DNA of 64,000 nucleotides from Spirosoma lacussanchae (GCF_005870035.1 NZ_SWJG01000001.1:1289639-1353638), one strand, 5' to 3'; shown: positions 41,791 through 51,681, counted from the first letter of the stretch. The notes: generated by a model not told the origin, from the sequence alone. Program-made: numbers and translations.

Positions 41791-44511
41791 TCAAAAAACA
41801 GGTGCTGTTGAAAAGAGGGTATCAAAATTGGCGGGGGCACTCTCACGAATGTTCTGGATCTGAAAGATATCGTGAAATTGTAATGGAAAGCCCCGAATCC
41901 AGTGGTCAAGACCCGAGCGCATCTGGAGGGTTGGTGCGGCAGGAAGCATCAGCGTCAGGTCCGAAAAGCTGAGCGGAATCTGAGCGGTTGTCCACCAGTA
42001 CATGCCGGCTGCGCTGCCATCCAGTACGTATTTACGGGCCAGATAGGTGCCCTGATAAGTAGTTGTTGCCTTGATGTATTTCTTGTCAAACTCGCGTCGC
42101 GCCTGTCGGCTGCCCCAGAAAGCCATCTCTGACTTTGCCTGGCTGCCTTCACGTATTTCCGCCAGCTGTTTCTTCATGTCGGCGCGGCCCTGTTGTCCTT
42201 GTCGGATGAAGTCTTCGGTCATGTGTATCGTTTTCCTTAACTCAGCCTGTCGTTCGGGCGAGGTGTTCGGGTTGGCCAGTTCGGCCCTGGCTTCCTGTAG
42301 CGCTTCGGCCATCAGCGCATCCTGCTCGGGCAGGGTTTGGTCCATCGTTCGTTCCAGAAAATTGGTCCAGTCTTTCGGGAATGTACGGGTGTGGATACCA
42401 TCTTCGTTCTTCACAACAGCAGTAATTGTGGGGCTGCTTCGGCGGGAAAACGTTTTCACGAACCCATCGTGGCTTCGGTATACAGAGACAGCGCTATCGC
42501 CTTTAAAGTAGAGGTTTATAACCATTTTCTGCCCTTCGTTTTTCATAACCATATCCATAGTCCAGCCAGGTTTACACGGCACGGGGGCATCTTCCAGAAC
42601 CCCAACGGCATACCAGGCCCGTTTTACAGCTTCGGTAACACCGTTACATTCGCCGAAGAGCTGCCCGGCTGTGGCAATAGTTTCGCGGCACAGGTCTTCG
42701 TAACCAGATCGGGGACTTAGCCGGGGTAAGGTCGTCAGTACTATCCGGGCCAGGGTGTTATACGGCATTGTCGGGAAAACGTCGTATGGGTGTTTGAGGC
42801 CGTTTTGTCCTTTACCTCCTTTGATGAGCAGGTAGAACCACTTATTGCCAACCCCCGAATTTTTATGCACGTTTCCTTCGTCGTAGGTCGTACTGGTAGA
42901 GCCCCAGGGTGATTCGAGGTAGGTATCGGGGTCACCTTTGGCGGTGGGATTGGCCATATCCCGAGTACCGCCCGGAACAACTGCTTCGGCCAGCAGCCAG
43001 TTTCCGCCAACAGCCTGATGCTCGATACAGGTGCCGAATATGTCGGCAATGGATTCGTTGAGAGCGCCTGATTCGCCCTGATAAATCAGACCACAGGTGT
43101 ACTCGTTAACGGCATGGGTGAACTCGTGCCCAATTGTGTTAAGATCAGCAAATGGGGTTTTATTCACCAGGCCGAAGTAAAATTTCCGGCTGTCGGGCGA
43201 CCAGCAGGCGTTTTCTTCCAGGTATGACTCAGCGTGAACGGAAGAGCCCTGATTGTCGAAGCTATGATGACCCAGGTTTTTGAAAAAGCGGGCCGACTGC
43301 CGGAAGCCGTACAACGCGTCGAAATCGCCCCGGTTCCTGAGCGCAGCATCGTTGAGGAGCGTGTCGGTGGTAAACTCGGGAACAACATGGTAGTGCGGCT
43401 TGATGATGACAATCGCAGGCGTTTCGGTGCTGTCGGCCAGTCGGATTACCGATTTTCCGGCATACAACCCCGCCACGACGCCGACATTTCGTTTCTGGTG
43501 ATGAAATGTCTGAACAACGGTTTTGTAGGGGCCGGGCTGAGGGGCGCAGGCAGGCCGCCGATTTTCGGTAGCTACCAGGGCTCCCGTTTGTGCGTCGAGA
43601 TACCATCGCCGATGCTGGGTGGGGGTGACAACTGTAAAGGGCTGAGCCAGTACAGGGGCTCGGTTTGCTGGGTCCAGATTGGGGTGTACCCATGCCATCG
43701 GCAGCGGTTGGGCATAGGGGAGGGGTGTTTCTGAGGAGATCTGATTGTGAAGAGTCAGCGTTGGTAGCTGGGTAGCCTGACGCAGCGCCAACAGGAGCTC
43801 GCTGGCCTGCCGGGGCGGGTTAGCAACCCGGGTTATCGTGAAAAGATCGCCGTTGGCCCGTATTACGTACCCGTTAGTGTCGAGCGTAATGCTATAGTGC
43901 GATAGCCGGATGGGATGTCCTTCGTGCAGTTGTTCATAGCGTCGACTCTGCCCTCTCCCGGCACCAAATTGGCCGGTTTCGCGAAGAATGACCTGAAAGC
44001 GTTTTTGCATGAATGCTACGAACTGCCCGGGTGTCAGCTTGCGATCGGCGTAGACCCGGAAAGCCATTGGTATGAGGGAGTAACGGCCTGGTAAAGGGTC
44101 GTACATGACCGGCGCGATGCCTGAATCGGGTTGAGAGGGCCGGTTTTTCAGTGTTGTCAGCAAAGCCTTGTTGGGGTCAGCTGCTTTCTTGCTGGGGTTC
44201 GGGCTGGCAATTGTTTCAGTCTGTTGAGCTCCTTCTTTCTGGTTGGTGCGGAACTGTTGAAGGGCGTCGACTTTTGCTTGCTCAAGTTCCCGAATCTGGG
44301 CAGGTGTGGCCCCACTCTTTCTGGCTTCCTGAATCTGTTCGTCGAACAAACGGGTTATGTTGTCGGGATCGAGCGCCTTCCTGAAGGCTGCCTGCGCTTC
44401 CTCGGATAGTCGTTTCAGTTCAGCCTGCTGGCCCGGCGTTAGTTGTTGCGACCAGCTGGCGCCAGCCGTTGATAGAAAGACGAGTAGTATGAACAACGAT
44501 TTGATGGTCAT
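41791..44511 (-). CDS. M4 (thermolysin) family metallopeptidase with long N- and C-terminal extensions
   Basis: A 906-residue secreted protease. Signal peptide about 1-21 (GASWSQQ). Residues 22-110 are Gln/Glu/Ala-rich and helical. An FTP/PepSY-type propeptide region follows (about 150-310). The catalytic domain shows H462-E463-F-T-H466 with the third zinc ligand E486 (SGALNESIADIFG) and the C-terminal M4 helices around 600-640. A further 250 residues include another helical, Arg/Glu-rich segment (about 700-780) and a closing part with no domain I recognise. This is much longer than thermolysin. 56 bp after the OmpA gene, probably an operon. Confidence 0.9.
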   Translation of the reverse strand: MTIKSLFILLVFLSTAGASWSQQLTPGQQAELKRLSEEAQAAFRKALDPDNITRLFDEQIQEARKSGATPAQIRELEQAKVDALQQFRTNQKEGAQQTETIASPNPSKKAADPNKALLTTLKNRPSQPDSGIAPVMYDPLPGRYSLIPMAFRVYADRKLTPGQFVAFMQKRFQVILRETGQFGAGRGQSRRYEQLHEGHPIRLSHYSITLDTNGYVIRANGDLFTITRVANPPRQASELLLALRQATQLPTLTLHNQISSETPLPYAQPLPMAWVHPNLDPANRAPVLAQPFTVVTPTQHRRWYLDAQTGALVATENRRPACAPQPGPYKTVVQTFHHQKRNVGVVAGLYAGKSVIRLADSTETPAIVIIKPHYHVVPEFTTDTLLNDAALRNRGDFDALYGFRQSARFFKNLGHHSFDNQGSSVHAESYLEENACWSPDSRKFYFGLVNKTPFADLNTIGHEFTHAVNEYTCGLIYQGESGALNESIADIFGTCIEHQAVGGNWLLAEAVVPGGTRDMANPTAKGDPDTYLESPWGSTSTTYDEGNVHKNSGVGNKWFYLLIKGGKGQNGLKHPYDVFPTMPYNTLARIVLTTLPRLSPRSGYEDLCRETIATAGQLFGECNGVTEAVKRAWYAVGVLEDAPVPCKPGWTMDMVMKNEGQKMVINLYFKGDSAVSVYRSHDGFVKTFSRRSSPTITAVVKNEDGIHTRTFPKDWTNFLERTMDQTLPEQDALMAEALQEARAELANPNTSPERQAELRKTIHMTEDFIRQGQQGRADMKKQLAEIREGSQAKSEMAFWGSRQARREFDKKYIKATTTYQGTYLARKYVLDGSAAGMYWWTTAQIPLSFSDLTLMLPAAPTLQMRSGLDHWIRGFPLQFHDIFQIQNIRESAPANFDTLFSTAPVF

Positions 44512-44567
44512 AGCTTCAGTTCCGGGCGTGCGGCTTGTCTGTTCGATACAGCTTGGTAGGCTCGGCT

Positions 44568-45911
44568 TTACAGTTTCAGGAATTCGACGCGCCGGTTGTT
44601 GGCTTTGCCTTCGGGCGTGGTGTTGGGGCCAACGGGCTGGCTTTCGCCTTTCCCATCGGTATCCAGGCGATTAACATCAACGCCGAACTCAGTGGCCAGC
44701 GCCGTTTTGACCGAAGCCGCCCGTCGTTTTGATAGGGCGAGATTGCTGGCGTCGTTGCCATCTGAATCAGTGTGGCCAACTATTTTGACGCGTATACCGG
44801 CATTCTCTTTCAGCACCTGCCCGATTTCTTTCAGTACACCATACGACTCCGGGCGGATTTTGTCGGAGTTAACATCGAACAGAATACCCGTTGTGCTGAA
44901 TTTACCTTCCGTAATTAGTTTTGAGCGTGTATCGGGAGCACCCACGGCAACGCGCAGATTGCCGATATACCAGGCCTGGTTTTCGGTCGTAAAGAAACTG
45001 CGTTCCAGTACAAGCCGGTATGTTACGCTCGGGTCGAAGGCGCGTGGAATATCCCAGATTTTAACTTCGTTCAGGTAGACCCGAAGTCGGTTTTTCTGCC
45101 GCCAGACCGATAACCGGGCGGCTGGCTTCTCGCCACTGAGCCACTCTTTCTCGTAGTTTTCGTTGGTTACCCGAATCGTTTCGTCAGCATCCCAGGCCGT
45201 AACGCTGGTATACCCGCCACCCGGATGAATGTTGAGCTGTACGGTATTTTTTCGGTCTGCCGTAAGCAGATTTTTGGCTGCTTTCCCATCAACGAAGTTC
45301 AGCGCCGTGCCCAGGAGGTTGTTATCTAACCCGGGGGTGATGACCATGTCCATTTCCAGCGTAAAGTTTTCGGGTAGAGCCGCGAGAAATTCGGGGTAGA
45401 AGAGGCCGTTCTGCGTAACCGCCAGCCATTTTTCTGACCGCCCATCCAGGGTCACTACTTCACCGCTGGCGTTGGTATTCCATTTAGCCGGGTAGTCGCC
45501 AACCGCATCCTGACCGAAATCCTCTAGGGCCACTACTTTCTCGCCGGGAACAAAGTCGAATCGGCTGTAAGCTTTTAACGGGCGGGGGGTGCCCGTGTCT
45601 GCCGCTTCGCCTACCGGCGTGCCGGTGGGTTGCTGATTGGCGGGGCTGGCCGGTCCATCGGCCGTTTGTTGAGCGGTGTCATCGGCGGGTTGCTGTCCGC
45701 TGGCTTTCTTTTCCTTTTTTTTGAAGATGTTGCCAATGCCCTGCTCTACTTTATCGAGTCCCCGGTTTATACTCTGATCTACCTTATTATTGACCCGATA
45801 CTCTACATTGCGTTCTACGGTTTGTTTCGGATCTGAGACGCGCACCTGAGCCTTGGCTGCCGCAGTAGCCATCAGTAAACAAGCCAGGGTTGGTAAAGCG
45901 ATGTAATTCAT
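44568..45911 (-). CDS. OmpA family protein
   Basis: A 447-residue outer-envelope protein. Signal peptide about 1-22 (AAAKAQ). Residues about 30-110 are Gln/Lys/Pro-rich and low-complexity. Residues about 120-320 look like a concanavalin/laminin-G-like beta sandwich (FVPGEKVVALEDFGQDAVGD, LEMDMVITPGLDNN). The C-terminal OmpA domain binds peptidoglycan (FDVNSDKIRPESYGVLKEIG, GHTDSDGNDASNLALSKRRA and NNRRVEFLKL). It is first in a probable operon with the M4 peptidase and divergent from the sensor kinase at 46165. Confidence 0.92.
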   Translation of the reverse strand: MNYIALPTLACLLMATAAAKAQVRVSDPKQTVERNVEYRVNNKVDQSINRGLDKVEQGIGNIFKKKEKKASGQQPADDTAQQTADGPASPANQQPTGTPVGEAADTGTPRPLKAYSRFDFVPGEKVVALEDFGQDAVGDYPAKWNTNASGEVVTLDGRSEKWLAVTQNGLFYPEFLAALPENFTLEMDMVITPGLDNNLLGTALNFVDGKAAKNLLTADRKNTVQLNIHPGGGYTSVTAWDADETIRVTNENYEKEWLSGEKPAARLSVWRQKNRLRVYLNEVKIWDIPRAFDPSVTYRLVLERSFFTTENQAWYIGNLRVAVGAPDTRSKLITEGKFSTTGILFDVNSDKIRPESYGVLKEIGQVLKENAGIRVKIVGHTDSDGNDASNLALSKRRAASVKTALATEFGVDVNRLDTDGKGESQPVGPNTTPEGKANNRRVEFLKL

Positions 45912-46105
45912 ACGCGGAGTGGTTGGTTGCTGCTTTGTGAACGTTAACGAAAGGTCCGCAGGAGGTTCCAGAATCGGACCGGGAAATTGACCAGTCTGGA
46001 CTTTGGGTTTGTCAGCATCTTATATGAGTGAATACACGGACCAGGCGTGCATATGGGTCGAAACGCTTGGCTGGTAAACTGAAACGCACTGTCTGTTAGC
46101 CTGAC

Positions 46106-46136
46106 TTTACTCAGTCGGGTGCTTTTCGTACTATTG
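46106..46136 (+). promoter_or_regulatory. Candidate promoter of the LytS/LytTR operon
   Basis: TTTA (46106-46109) and TACTATTG (46129-46136) are separated by exactly 19 nt. Each is one mismatch from the Bacteroidota TTTG and TAnnTTTG elements. The ATG is 28 nt downstream. Confidence 0.5.
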
Positions 46137-46164
46137 TTTCACGGGACTTTGTCGTTGAAAACCT

Positions 46165-48177
46165 ATGGTTCGCTGGCTACTCTTTTTGGGTATGATGCTG
46201 TCTGGCCGGTTAGGGGTGGCCAGCCATCTTGATACCATCCGGTTAAGCCAGCTGGACCGCGGGCCAATCTATCTGCGCGACCGGTCTGTACTGAGGAGTA
46301 CAGACCGACAGGCAGGCTGGCTCTCGGTGTTTCGGCAGGCGGCAGGGGAGCGAGTCTCCTCGAACCTGCCCACCAACGGCCAGCAGGTCTACTGGCTTCG
46401 CCTGCTGGTACTGAACGATGCCGATACAAGCCGGACGCTCTATACCTACGCGGCTACCAGTCAGACCGTCGTTTGTTATCGGCTTATGCCCGACTCGGGG
46501 CGTCTGATCGATTCGCTGCGGTGCGGCACCATGGTTCCGCGCCAGGACTGGGCTACTCCCGACGATGACCAGTACATACCCCTCCGGTTCGGGGCCCGAC
46601 AGACCACGGTTGTTCTGATCCGGGTCGCTAACCGCCCGGGCCTGCTACCGGCGCTGACCCATTCGGAACTGCCCCGCCCCTCGCTGGGATTGCGATTTGA
46701 ATCAGAAGCATTTCATTTTCGGCAGGCCCTGTTTCAGTACAGGCGTAACCTGCCCGAACTGCAGTACCGGTCGTGGGTGCAGGGAGGGTTGTTGTTTTTC
46801 CTGTTGTTTGTAGTGCTGATCTACCTCTATTACCGTCGGCCGCTGTATGGCTATTACGCGCTGTACGTGCTGGCCGGTTGTTTGTACGCTTTACTGAAGA
46901 CCCGAACGTATACACCCATTGGGCAGGTTTTTGCCACCATGCCCCTGCTTCGCTACCATGCAATGGAAAGTATCGTCTGGGTTGGCTGGGGCGCGTATAT
47001 GTATTTCCTGGTCGAGCTGCTTGACCTGGCGCGGACGCATCCGGCAGCGGCCCGCCAGCTGCAGCAGTGGGGGCGGTTTGCTATTGCCTATAGCCTGTTG
47101 GCGGGGGGGCTGCTGCTGCTGACCAACGACGGTGGCCTTTATCAGCTGAGCTACTGGTTTTGCCGGTTGGTATTTGGGTCGGTACATGTGGCGGTGCTGG
47201 TCTGGATGCTCTGGCGGGTGCCCTCCGTACTGACGCGCTATGTGGTGGTAGGTAATGTACTGCTTACGGTCATTGGCGTACTGGCTTCTCTGCGGGCAGG
47301 CGAGATCATTCTGGTGGGTGAGTCGTTGCCGGGCTATGTAGATAATCTGTTGATGCTGCCCCTGGGAGTGTTGCTCGAAATCATCGTTTTTGCCCTGGCG
47401 CTGGCCCATCGTATCCGGATCATCGACCGCGAACGGCAGGCCAGTCAGGCGGCTTATATCGATGAAATCGAGCAGCGAACGGCCTATGAAAAACGACTGG
47501 CCGAAGTAGAAATGCTGGCCCTGCGCAGCCAGATGAACCCCCACTTCCTCTTCAACAGCCTGAACACCATCGAGTATTTTGTACTGAAGGGAGACGAAGC
47601 CAACGCCACCCGTTATCTGTCTAACTTCTCGCGGTTGCTGCGCCTGATTCTCAATCATTCCAACGAAGATACCGTCCGGCTGACTGAAGAGATAAGCGGA
47701 CTACAGCTGTATCTTGAACTGGAAAGCAGTCGATTCGACGAAAACTTCCAGTATGTAATCGACATTGATCCGGCTATTGATCAGGATGCGGTGGTTGTTC
47801 CCCCGCTATTACTACAGCCTTTTGTAGAAAACGCAGTCTGGCATGGCCTGCAGCACAGTCATCGACCCGACAAATGTGTATGGCTGCGGGTGCTGATGCT
47901 CAACGAAGAAACCATTCAGTTTGAGATAGAAGATAATGGAATCGGGCGCGAGCAGTCGGCCCGGCTGAAAAGCCGCTCGGCCACCCGACAGAAATCGCTC
48001 GGGATGGCTATTACTCAGCAGCGGATCGACCTGTTCAACCGGAATTACCCTTCGCAACTCAACGTACAGCTGATCGACCTGGCCGATGGCGGTCGCTGCG
48101 GTACGCTGGTCCGAATTACTTACCAACTTCGGCTGACAAGCCCATCTCGGCCACAAACCAGTCACAATCAGTTATGA
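46165..48177 (+). CDS. 7TM sensor histidine kinase (LytS/YesM-like, 7TMR-DISM type)
   Basis: A 670-residue kinase. Signal peptide (to VASHL), periplasmic 7TMR-DISM extracellular beta domain (about 22-195), seven membrane helices (about 200-425), a short coiled coil (IDRERQASQAAYIDEIEQRT), then His_kinase with phospho-acceptor His460 in NPHFLFNSLNTIEY, and the ATPase domain with PLLLQPFVENAVWHGL (N box) and IEDNGIGREQ (G box). It senses an extracellular or membrane signal; the ligand is unknown. Its TGA overlaps the regulator ATG (ATGA), so the pair is coupled. Confidence 0.94.
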   Translation: MVRWLLFLGMMLSGRLGVASHLDTIRLSQLDRGPIYLRDRSVLRSTDRQAGWLSVFRQAAGERVSSNLPTNGQQVYWLRLLVLNDADTSRTLYTYAATSQTVVCYRLMPDSGRLIDSLRCGTMVPRQDWATPDDDQYIPLRFGARQTTVVLIRVANRPGLLPALTHSELPRPSLGLRFESEAFHFRQALFQYRRNLPELQYRSWVQGGLLFFLLFVVLIYLYYRRPLYGYYALYVLAGCLYALLKTRTYTPIGQVFATMPLLRYHAMESIVWVGWGAYMYFLVELLDLARTHPAAARQLQQWGRFAIAYSLLAGGLLLLTNDGGLYQLSYWFCRLVFGSVHVAVLVWMLWRVPSVLTRYVVVGNVLLTVIGVLASLRAGEIILVGESLPGYVDNLLMLPLGVLLEIIVFALALAHRIRIIDRERQASQAAYIDEIEQRTAYEKRLAEVEMLALRSQMNPHFLFNSLNTIEYFVLKGDEANATRYLSNFSRLLRLILNHSNEDTVRLTEEISGLQLYLELESSRFDENFQYVIDIDPAIDQDAVVVPPLLLQPFVENAVWHGLQHSHRPDKCVWLRVLMLNEETIQFEIEDNGIGREQSARLKSRSATRQKSLGMAITQQRIDLFNRNYPSQLNVQLIDLADGGRCGTLVRITYQLRLTSPSRPQTSHNQL

Positions 48178-48935
48178 AAGCGATCCTGATCGACGACGAA
48201 AAGCACGCTACCGAGTTGCTCGACATGAAGCTACGCAAGCTCGACATGAATGTACAGGTAATGGCTAAGTTCAATCAGCCCGAAGCGGCTCTTGAGTTTA
48301 TTCGGCATACGGCCTTCGATGTGCTGTTTCTGGATATTGAAATGCCGCGTATGAACGGCTTCAGCCTGCTTGAGCAAGTCGGTGATTTTCATTTCGATGT
48401 AATTTTCACAACAGCCTACGACCAGTATGCTATTCGGGCCTTTCGGTTCAGCGCCCTGAATTACCTGCTCAAACCCATCCAGGAAAACGAACTGCGCGAA
48501 GCCATCGGACTTTGGCAGCAGCGAAAAGTAAGGCAGTTGCAGCAAAGGCAGTATCAGCTGTTTCAGGAACACTACCAGCAGACACCAGCCAGCCCCGGCC
48601 GGACCCGGGTGGCGCTGCCAACGCAGGAAGGCCATGAGATCATCGACGTGAGCGATATTGTTCGTTGTACGGCCGATGCCAGCTATACGCATTTCTTTCT
48701 GCAGGATAACTCCAGCCTGCTCATTTGCCGAACGCTGAAAGAGGTAGGGCAGGCGCTGGAGCCCTGTGGCTTTGTTCGGGTACATCACTCGCACCTGATC
48801 AACCCGGCTTACCTGCGCAAGATCGTTCGGCAGGAGGGGGGGTATTTGCTCATGGCCGACGGAGCCCAGGTGCCGGTCAATAAGCCAAAACGGGATTATC
48901 TACTTGAGCTACTCGGCAGCATTGAGCGCCGATGA
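48174..48935 (+). CDS. LytTR-family response regulator
   Basis: A 253-residue regulator. The receiver domain (1-120) has the acidic pair D7-D8, phospho-acceptor Asp54 (VLFLDIEMPRMNG), the Thr in FTTAYD and Lys in LLKPI. A Gln-rich helical linker (about 115-145: QQRKVRQLQQRQYQLFQ) leads to the LytTR DNA-binding domain (about 150-250: VRCTADASYTHFFL, SHLINPAYLRKIVR). It partners the kinase, overlapping it by four bases. Targets are not identifiable here; the 240-bp AT-rich gap after it (48936-49175) shows no LytTR-type repeat that I can pick out. Confidence 0.95.
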   Translation: MKAILIDDEKHATELLDMKLRKLDMNVQVMAKFNQPEAALEFIRHTAFDVLFLDIEMPRMNGFSLLEQVGDFHFDVIFTTAYDQYAIRAFRFSALNYLLKPIQENELREAIGLWQQRKVRQLQQRQYQLFQEHYQQTPASPGRTRVALPTQEGHEIIDVSDIVRCTADASYTHFFLQDNSSLLICRTLKEVGQALEPCGFVRVHHSHLINPAYLRKIVRQEGGYLLMADGAQVPVNKPKRDYLLELLGSIERR

Positions 48936-49060
48936 TGAATAATTCATTTGTTACCGTTTTGGGAAATATTGTAAAACCAATAATAAATGCGGTAAATTGT
49001 ATAGTATATAAAATAATATTTGTTTAAAGTGCGCTTTAGCCAAGGTATGATGCAAATATG

Positions 49061-49080
49061 TTTTGTTTCTCAAAACAAAA
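49061..49080. repeat. Small inverted repeat before the GT4 gene
   Basis: TTTTGTTT and AAACAAAA pair around CTCA in an otherwise featureless AT-rich 240-bp gap. It is 96 nt before the ATG at 49176. An operator or weak terminator are both possible. Confidence 0.3.
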
Positions 49081-49175
49081 GACTGGCTCAATCGATTATT
49101 ATTATAGTTATATAGATTCAATAGCGTTACCAGGCATGTCGCGGTTCTTTAGCGCGGCAAAACCTTTCAATAATT

Positions 49176-51575
49176 ATGACGACTCCTACCAATCGCGTTT
49201 CGCCTGAGCAGGGCGGAACAGCAACGGCGGCATGGCCACATAATCCGAAAAACGTGGCTTTTGTTGGTGACTACCTGCCCCGTCAGTGTGGCATTGCCAC
49301 ATTCACGTCGGATCTGTATACGTCATATGCCCGATTTATTCCTGATGCCCGCCCTATCGTTGTATCCGTAAACGATACACCCGATGGCTATGACTACCCT
49401 ACGGAGGTTCGTTACGATTTTTACCAGCATGATAAAGAAGCGTACCGGCGGGCAGCCGAGTTTCTCAATGCCAAAGATGTGGATGTGGTCTGTCTGCAGC
49501 ATGAATACGGCATTTTTGGCGGACCAGCCGGCAGTTATATCCTGACGATGCTCCGGAATCTGTCGATGCCTGTTGTTACGACCTTCCATACCATCCTGAA
49601 AAACCCGAACGAAGATCAGCTGCTGGTGCTGAAAAGCATTGCCGATCTGTCGGCCCGGGTGGTTTGTATGTCGGAGAAAGGTCGTGATTTCCTGATCAAT
49701 ATTTACGAAATACCCGAAGAGAAAATCGACCTGATTCCGCACGGGATTCCGGATATGCCGTTTGTCGATCCGCACTTTTACAAGGATAAATTCGGCATGG
49801 AAGGCAAGCAAACCCTGCTTACGTTTGGTCTGCTGTCGCCCAACAAAGGCATCGAAAACGTGATTCGGGCGTTGCCGCGTATAGTGGAGAAGGTTCCGAA
49901 CGCTGTTTATATGGTATTGGGCGCTACTCACCCGCACCTGATCAAACATGAAGGCGAAGCGTACCGCGACAGCCTGAAAAAACTGGCCGAAGATCTGGGT
50001 GTGCGTGACAACGTACGGTTCTACAACCAATTCGTTGAACTCGACGACCTGCTCGAGTACATCGGCTCGGCAGATATTTACATTACGCCCTACCTGAACC
50101 CGGCTCAGATTACGTCGGGTACGCTATCCTACGCATTTGGCTGCGGTAAAGCAGTCGTGTCGACGCCGTACTGGCATGCCGAAGAACTGCTGGCCGACGG
50201 CCGGGGCGTGCTGGTGCCGTTTGGCGATCACGATGCTATTGCCGATCAGATCATCAACCTGCTCACCGACGAGCCCATGCGGCACGCCATGCGGAAGCGG
50301 GGCTACCTGATGGGGCGCGAAATGATCTGGGAGCGGTCCATCCAGGCTTATGCCAACTCGTTTGCGCAGGCGCGTCAGGAACGCATGAGTACCATTGGCC
50401 GACTGGCACCGTATATGGGGAGCGCCAGTGGATTCGTGCTGCCCGCCATCCGGCTCGACCATCTGTACCGCCTGACCGACTCGACCGGTATCGTGCAGCA
50501 CGCGCGGTATCACCTGCCGTTTTACGAAGAAGGCTACTGCACCGACGATAACGCCCGGGCGCTGATTCTGGCCATGACCCTGCGCGATGCGGGGCTGAGC
50601 GAACAGAAACTCGACAAGGCCGCCGACGACTACTGCGCGTTTCTCAACTACGCCTACACCGACGAACACCGCCGGTTCCGTAATTTCATGAGTTACGACC
50701 GACGCTGGCTCGAAGACGTCGGCTCGGACGACAGCACGGGCCGGGCCGTCTGGGCCCTGGGCACCTGCCTGGGTCGCGACGCCAACAAAAACACGGTAAC
50801 CTGGGCCATTAACCTGATCGAGAAAGTTTTGCCCAGTATTGTTCATATGCCCTCGCCCCGGGCGTGGGCGTTCTCGCTGCTGGGTATCTACGAGTACCAG
50901 AAAAAATTCGGCGACGACCGGCTGGCCAAAACTATCCAGCAGCAACTGCTCGGCAAGCTGATGGACTTATACAACGCTACGGCAACGGAAGACTGGCCCT
51001 GGTTCGAGAACGTGCTCTCGTACGACAATGCGGTGCTGGCACACGTGCTGCTCCGCTCGGGCGATGAGAAGCTGGTTCAGATCGGGTTAAACTCGCTGCG
51101 GTGGCTGATCGAGCTGCAAACGGCCGGACCCCGTACGGCCGACTTCGGCAACCAGGCACCGGGTGTATCGACTCGCACCAATCCGGCATGGGGTAATTTC
51201 CAGCCCATCGGCTCGAACGGGTTCTACATCAAAGGACAGCCCCGCGCTTACTTCGACCAGCAGCCACTCGAAGCGCAGAGTACGGTATCGGCCTGCCTGG
51301 CGGCTTATGCCGTTACCGGCGACGAAGACTGGCACCGTACCGCCCTCCGGGTGTTCAAATGGTTTACCGGCCACAACGACCTGGGGTTGCCTTTATACGA
51401 CGCGCAGACGGGCGGTTGCCGCGATGGCCTGCATATTGACCGGGTCAACCAGAACCAGGGTGCCGAAAGCACACTGTCGTATCTGCTGGCGCTGGCCGAG
51501 CTGCATAGCGTTCAGAAGCAACGGTCCGAAGCAAAATCGGTAAATCTGGCCGTTTCTGCGCTGGTGAATGGGTAA
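49176..51575 (+). CDS. GT4 glycosyltransferase fused to an alpha/alpha-toroid domain
   Basis: A 799-residue cytosolic protein. The N-terminal half (about 25-400) is a GT-B glycosyltransferase of family 4: FVGDYLPRQCGIATFTSDLY, GLLSPNKGIENVIRALPRI (donor-binding start) and the nucleotide-sugar E-x7-E region near ITSGTLSYAFGCGKAVVST. The C-terminal half (about 405-785) reads as an (alpha/alpha)6 barrel like those of glycosidases and epimerases: CTDDNARALILAM, GRAVWALGTCLG, PRAWAFSLLGIY, YDNAVLAHVLLR, EAQSTVSACLAAY, GAESTLSYLLALAE. It is paired with a GH130 gene 106 bp downstream, suggesting mannoside synthesis and phosphorolysis. The exact sugars are unknown. Confidence 0.88.
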   Translation: MTTPTNRVSPEQGGTATAAWPHNPKNVAFVGDYLPRQCGIATFTSDLYTSYARFIPDARPIVVSVNDTPDGYDYPTEVRYDFYQHDKEAYRRAAEFLNAKDVDVVCLQHEYGIFGGPAGSYILTMLRNLSMPVVTTFHTILKNPNEDQLLVLKSIADLSARVVCMSEKGRDFLINIYEIPEEKIDLIPHGIPDMPFVDPHFYKDKFGMEGKQTLLTFGLLSPNKGIENVIRALPRIVEKVPNAVYMVLGATHPHLIKHEGEAYRDSLKKLAEDLGVRDNVRFYNQFVELDDLLEYIGSADIYITPYLNPAQITSGTLSYAFGCGKAVVSTPYWHAEELLADGRGVLVPFGDHDAIADQIINLLTDEPMRHAMRKRGYLMGREMIWERSIQAYANSFAQARQERMSTIGRLAPYMGSASGFVLPAIRLDHLYRLTDSTGIVQHARYHLPFYEEGYCTDDNARALILAMTLRDAGLSEQKLDKAADDYCAFLNYAYTDEHRRFRNFMSYDRRWLEDVGSDDSTGRAVWALGTCLGRDANKNTVTWAINLIEKVLPSIVHMPSPRAWAFSLLGIYEYQKKFGDDRLAKTIQQQLLGKLMDLYNATATEDWPWFENVLSYDNAVLAHVLLRSGDEKLVQIGLNSLRWLIELQTAGPRTADFGNQAPGVSTRTNPAWGNFQPIGSNGFYIKGQPRAYFDQQPLEAQSTVSACLAAYAVTGDEDWHRTALRVFKWFTGHNDLGLPLYDAQTGGCRDGLHIDRVNQNQGAESTLSYLLALAELHSVQKQRSEAKSVNLAVSALVNG

Positions 51576-51585
51576 TAACTTTAGT

Positions 51586-51673
51586 AGTTTTCAGTTTTCT
51601 GTATACGGTTTTGGGTGATGGCTGGCCAAATCGGACGAAATTTGCCGGAAACCGTATACAGACACTGAAAACT
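51586..51673 (+). repeat. Long inverted repeat between GT4 and GH130 genes
   Basis: A 26-nt left arm starting AGTTTTCAGT (51586-51611) pairs with a 25-nt right arm ending ACTGAAAACT (51649-51673) with one mismatch and one indel. The 37-nt loop contains GAAATTTG (51637-51644), one mismatch from TAnnTTTG. TTTTT follows the stem and the GH130 ATG begins 9 nt after it. It could be an attenuator or a translation-blocking hairpin. Confidence 0.85.
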
Positions 51674-51681
51674 TTTTATAA

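Noticed and set aside
46165-48935. The kinase/regulator pair as the controller of the neighbouring GT4-GH130 or susCD genes
   Set aside because: Only proximity supports it; I found no repeated LytTR-type binding site in the gaps before those genes.
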